A stretch of 8,308 nt of DNA, taken from contig NZ_DITB01000004.1 in the NCBI RefSeq assembly GCF_002422095.1, positions 1 through 8,308 on the forward strand, read 5' to 3'. The notes under the pieces were generated by a model. It had not been told where the DNA came from and searched no databases. It saw only the letters and a list, made by a program, of their open reading frames with translations. Origin of the DNA: Flavobacterium sp. UBA6195. Its GTDB lineage: Bacteria; Bacteroidota; Bacteroidia; Flavobacteriales; Flavobacteriaceae. How positions within the stretch are numbered: position 1 is the first letter of the stretch; each line of letters opens with the position of its first letter. Both the position numbers and the translations under genes were made by a program. Shown in pieces: positions 6,714 to 8,308 of this stretch.

Positions 6714-6720
6714 TGCTGTG

Positions 6721-8308
6721 ATGGAAAATTTGCTTTCAAAAATTAATAACCCTACCGATTTAAGGAAACTTCCTGAAAATCAACTACCTCAATTAGCCAA
6801 AGAATTGAGAGACTTTATCATTGATATTGTTTCAAAAAAAGAAGGTCATTTGGGTGCGAGCTTGGGTGTTGTGGAGTTAACGATAGCACTTCATTATGTT
6901 TTCAACACTCCACAAGATTTATTGGTTTGGGATGTGGGTCATCAAGCTTATGGGCATAAAATCCTGACTGAAAGACGTGATATTTTCCACACCAACAGAG
7001 AATTAAACGGTATTTCAGGTTTTCCTAAGCGAAGTGAAAGTGTTTATGACACTTTTGGAGTGGGACATTCTTCTACTTCGATTTCTGCTGCTTTAGGAAT
7101 GGCTTTGGCTTCGCAATTAAAAGGAGAAATTGAGAAACAACATATTGCAGTGATTGGTGATGCTTCAGTTGCTAGTGGAATGGCATTTGAAGGTTTAAAT
7201 CATGCAGGAGTTACTGATGCCAATTTGTTAGTAATTTTAAATGATAATGCTATTGGAATTGATCCGAGTATTGGTGCTTTGAAAGAGTATTTAACTGCCG
7301 TCAAAGAAGGAAAAAATCCAAAGCAAAATAACATCATAAAATCCTTGAATTTTGATTATTCAGGTCCGATTGATGGTCATGATTTACCTAAGTTGATTTC
7401 GGAATTAGAGCGATTAAAATCGGTTAAAGGTCCGAAATTCTTACATGTGATAACTACCAAAGGTAAGGGATTGCAATTAGCGGAAGAAGATCAAGTTAAA
7501 TATCACGCGCCAGGAAAATTCGATGCTGAAACTGGAAAAATTCATCCGAAAGACGAATCGAATTTACCTCCAAAATTTCAAGATGTTTTCGGACATACAT
7601 TAGTGGAATTAGCGAAGCAAAATGAGAAAATCATTGGAATAACTCCGGCCATGCCTACAGGAAGTTCTATGACCTATATGATGGAAGCTTTTCCAAAACG
7701 CGCTATCGACGTAGGAATTGCTGAACAACACGCCGTTACCTTAGCTGCTGGAATGGCAACACAAGGAATGGTCGTTTTTTGTAATATCTATTCCACTTTT
7801 TTACAACGCGCTTACGACCAAGTGATTCATGATGTAGCTTTACAGAATTTACCCGTTATTTTCTGTTTGGACAGAGCAGGTTTGGTGGGTGAAGACGGAG
7901 CTACCCATCATGGTGTATTTGATATTGCCTATTTGAAATGCATTCCAAACATGATTATTGCAGCTCCAAAAGATGAAATGGAATTGAGAAATATAATGTT
8001 TACTGCTTCGGAAGGTTTAAATCACCCGATCACTATTCGTTATCCAAGAGGAAGAGGAGAAAATGTGAATTGGGAACAACCTTATGAGAAAATGGAAATT
8101 GGGAATATAAAAGAACTTCAAAAAGGAAGTAAAGTTGCCATTTTTTCTACGGGAACTATTGGTAATAATGTTACGAAAGCATTGAAAGAAGTAGAAAATT
8201 CAAAATTATTTTCGCATTATCATTTTCCTTTTATAAAACCATTAGATATTGAAGCTATCAAATCTATTATAAATTCTCACAATCAAATTATTACGATCGA
8301 AGATGGTG
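6721..8308 (+). CDS. dxs: 1-deoxy-D-xylulose-5-phosphate synthase, 3' end cut off
   Basis: The frame stays open from ATG 6721 to the window end, giving 529 residues. DXS joins pyruvate and glyceraldehyde 3-phosphate, using thiamine diphosphate, to begin the non-mevalonate isoprenoid pathway. Family marks are H43 (EGHLGASLG), H74 (WDVGHQAYGHKIL), the cofactor motif G146-D147 with N176 29 residues on (same spacing as D152-N181 of E. coli), GPIDGHD at 215-221, E335 in DVGIAEQH (equivalent to E. coli E370) and DRAGLVGEDGATHHG from residue 384. Two differences from E. coli: the motif reads GDA instead of GDG, and the linker between N176 and GPIDGHD is about 30 residues shorter. Both probably typify flavobacterial DXS, whose total length of about 590 would leave roughly 60 residues outside the window. 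The start follows a consensus -7 promoter motif closely. No frameshift was seen. Confidence 0.95.
   Translation, partial: MENLLSKINNPTDLRKLPENQLPQLAKELRDFIIDIVSKKEGHLGASLGVVELTIALHYVFNTPQDLLVWDVGHQAYGHKILTERRDIFHTNRELNGISGFPKRSESVYDTFGVGHSSTSISAALGMALASQLKGEIEKQHIAVIGDASVASGMAFEGLNHAGVTDANLLVILNDNAIGIDPSIGALKEYLTAVKEGKNPKQNNIIKSLNFDYSGPIDGHDLPKLISELERLKSVKGPKFLHVITTKGKGLQLAEEDQVKYHAPGKFDAETGKIHPKDESNLPPKFQDVFGHTLVELAKQNEKIIGITPAMPTGSSMTYMMEAFPKRAIDVGIAEQHAVTLAAGMATQGMVVFCNIYSTFLQRAYDQVIHDVALQNLPVIFCLDRAGLVGEDGATHHGVFDIAYLKCIPNMIIAAPKDEMELRNIMFTASEGLNHPITIRYPRGRGENVNWEQPYEKMEIGNIKELQKGSKVAIFSTGTIGNNVTKALKEVENSKLFSHYHFPFIKPLDIEAIKSIINSHNQIITIEDG

Overview
The window looks like chromosomal DNA of a member of the Flavobacteriaceae, probably Flavobacterium or a close relative. 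The DNA is AT-rich, ribosome-binding sites are weak or absent, Bacteroidota-type -7 promoter motifs (TAnnTTTG) are present, and the housekeeping proteins (RNase G, TadA, DXS) read like flavobacterial orthologues. This placement comes from recognising the protein sequences, not from a database search.

Layout. Bases 1-194 are non-coding and hold two small hairpins and a striking inverted array of 7-bp units ahead of an RNase E/G-type ribonuclease gene (195-1739, +). A strong bidirectional terminator follows. Next comes a two-gene unit on the + strand. Its first gene (1871-5083) encodes a 1070-residue single-chain restriction-modification enzyme with a PD-(D/E)xK nuclease, an HsdM-like N6-adenine methyltransferase and one HsdS-like target-recognition domain. 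Its second gene (5083-5340) encodes an unrecognised 85-residue protein whose start overlaps the enzyme's stop by one base. A second terminator, matching the first at 32 of 33 positions, closes the unit. Beyond it, on the - strand, lie a membrane-anchored SIMPL/DUF541 protein (5395-6156) and the tRNA adenosine deaminase tadA (6238-6678), possibly co-transcribed. Divergent from tadA, dxs (6721 to the window end, truncated) encodes 1-deoxy-D-xylulose-5-phosphate synthase.

Interpretation. rng, SIMPL, tadA and dxs are ordinary core genes of RNA decay, the envelope, tRNA modification and isoprenoid synthesis. The restriction-modification unit between them is the accessory element. It sits at the convergent junction of rng and the SIMPL gene, where one shared bidirectional terminator would be expected, and it has near-identical terminator copies on both sides. 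This fits insertion of a compact defence module with duplication of the terminator, but the sequence alone does not prove it. The least understood items are the 85-residue companion protein, the AT-richer recognition domain of the enzyme, and the heptad inverted repeat upstream of the ribonuclease gene.
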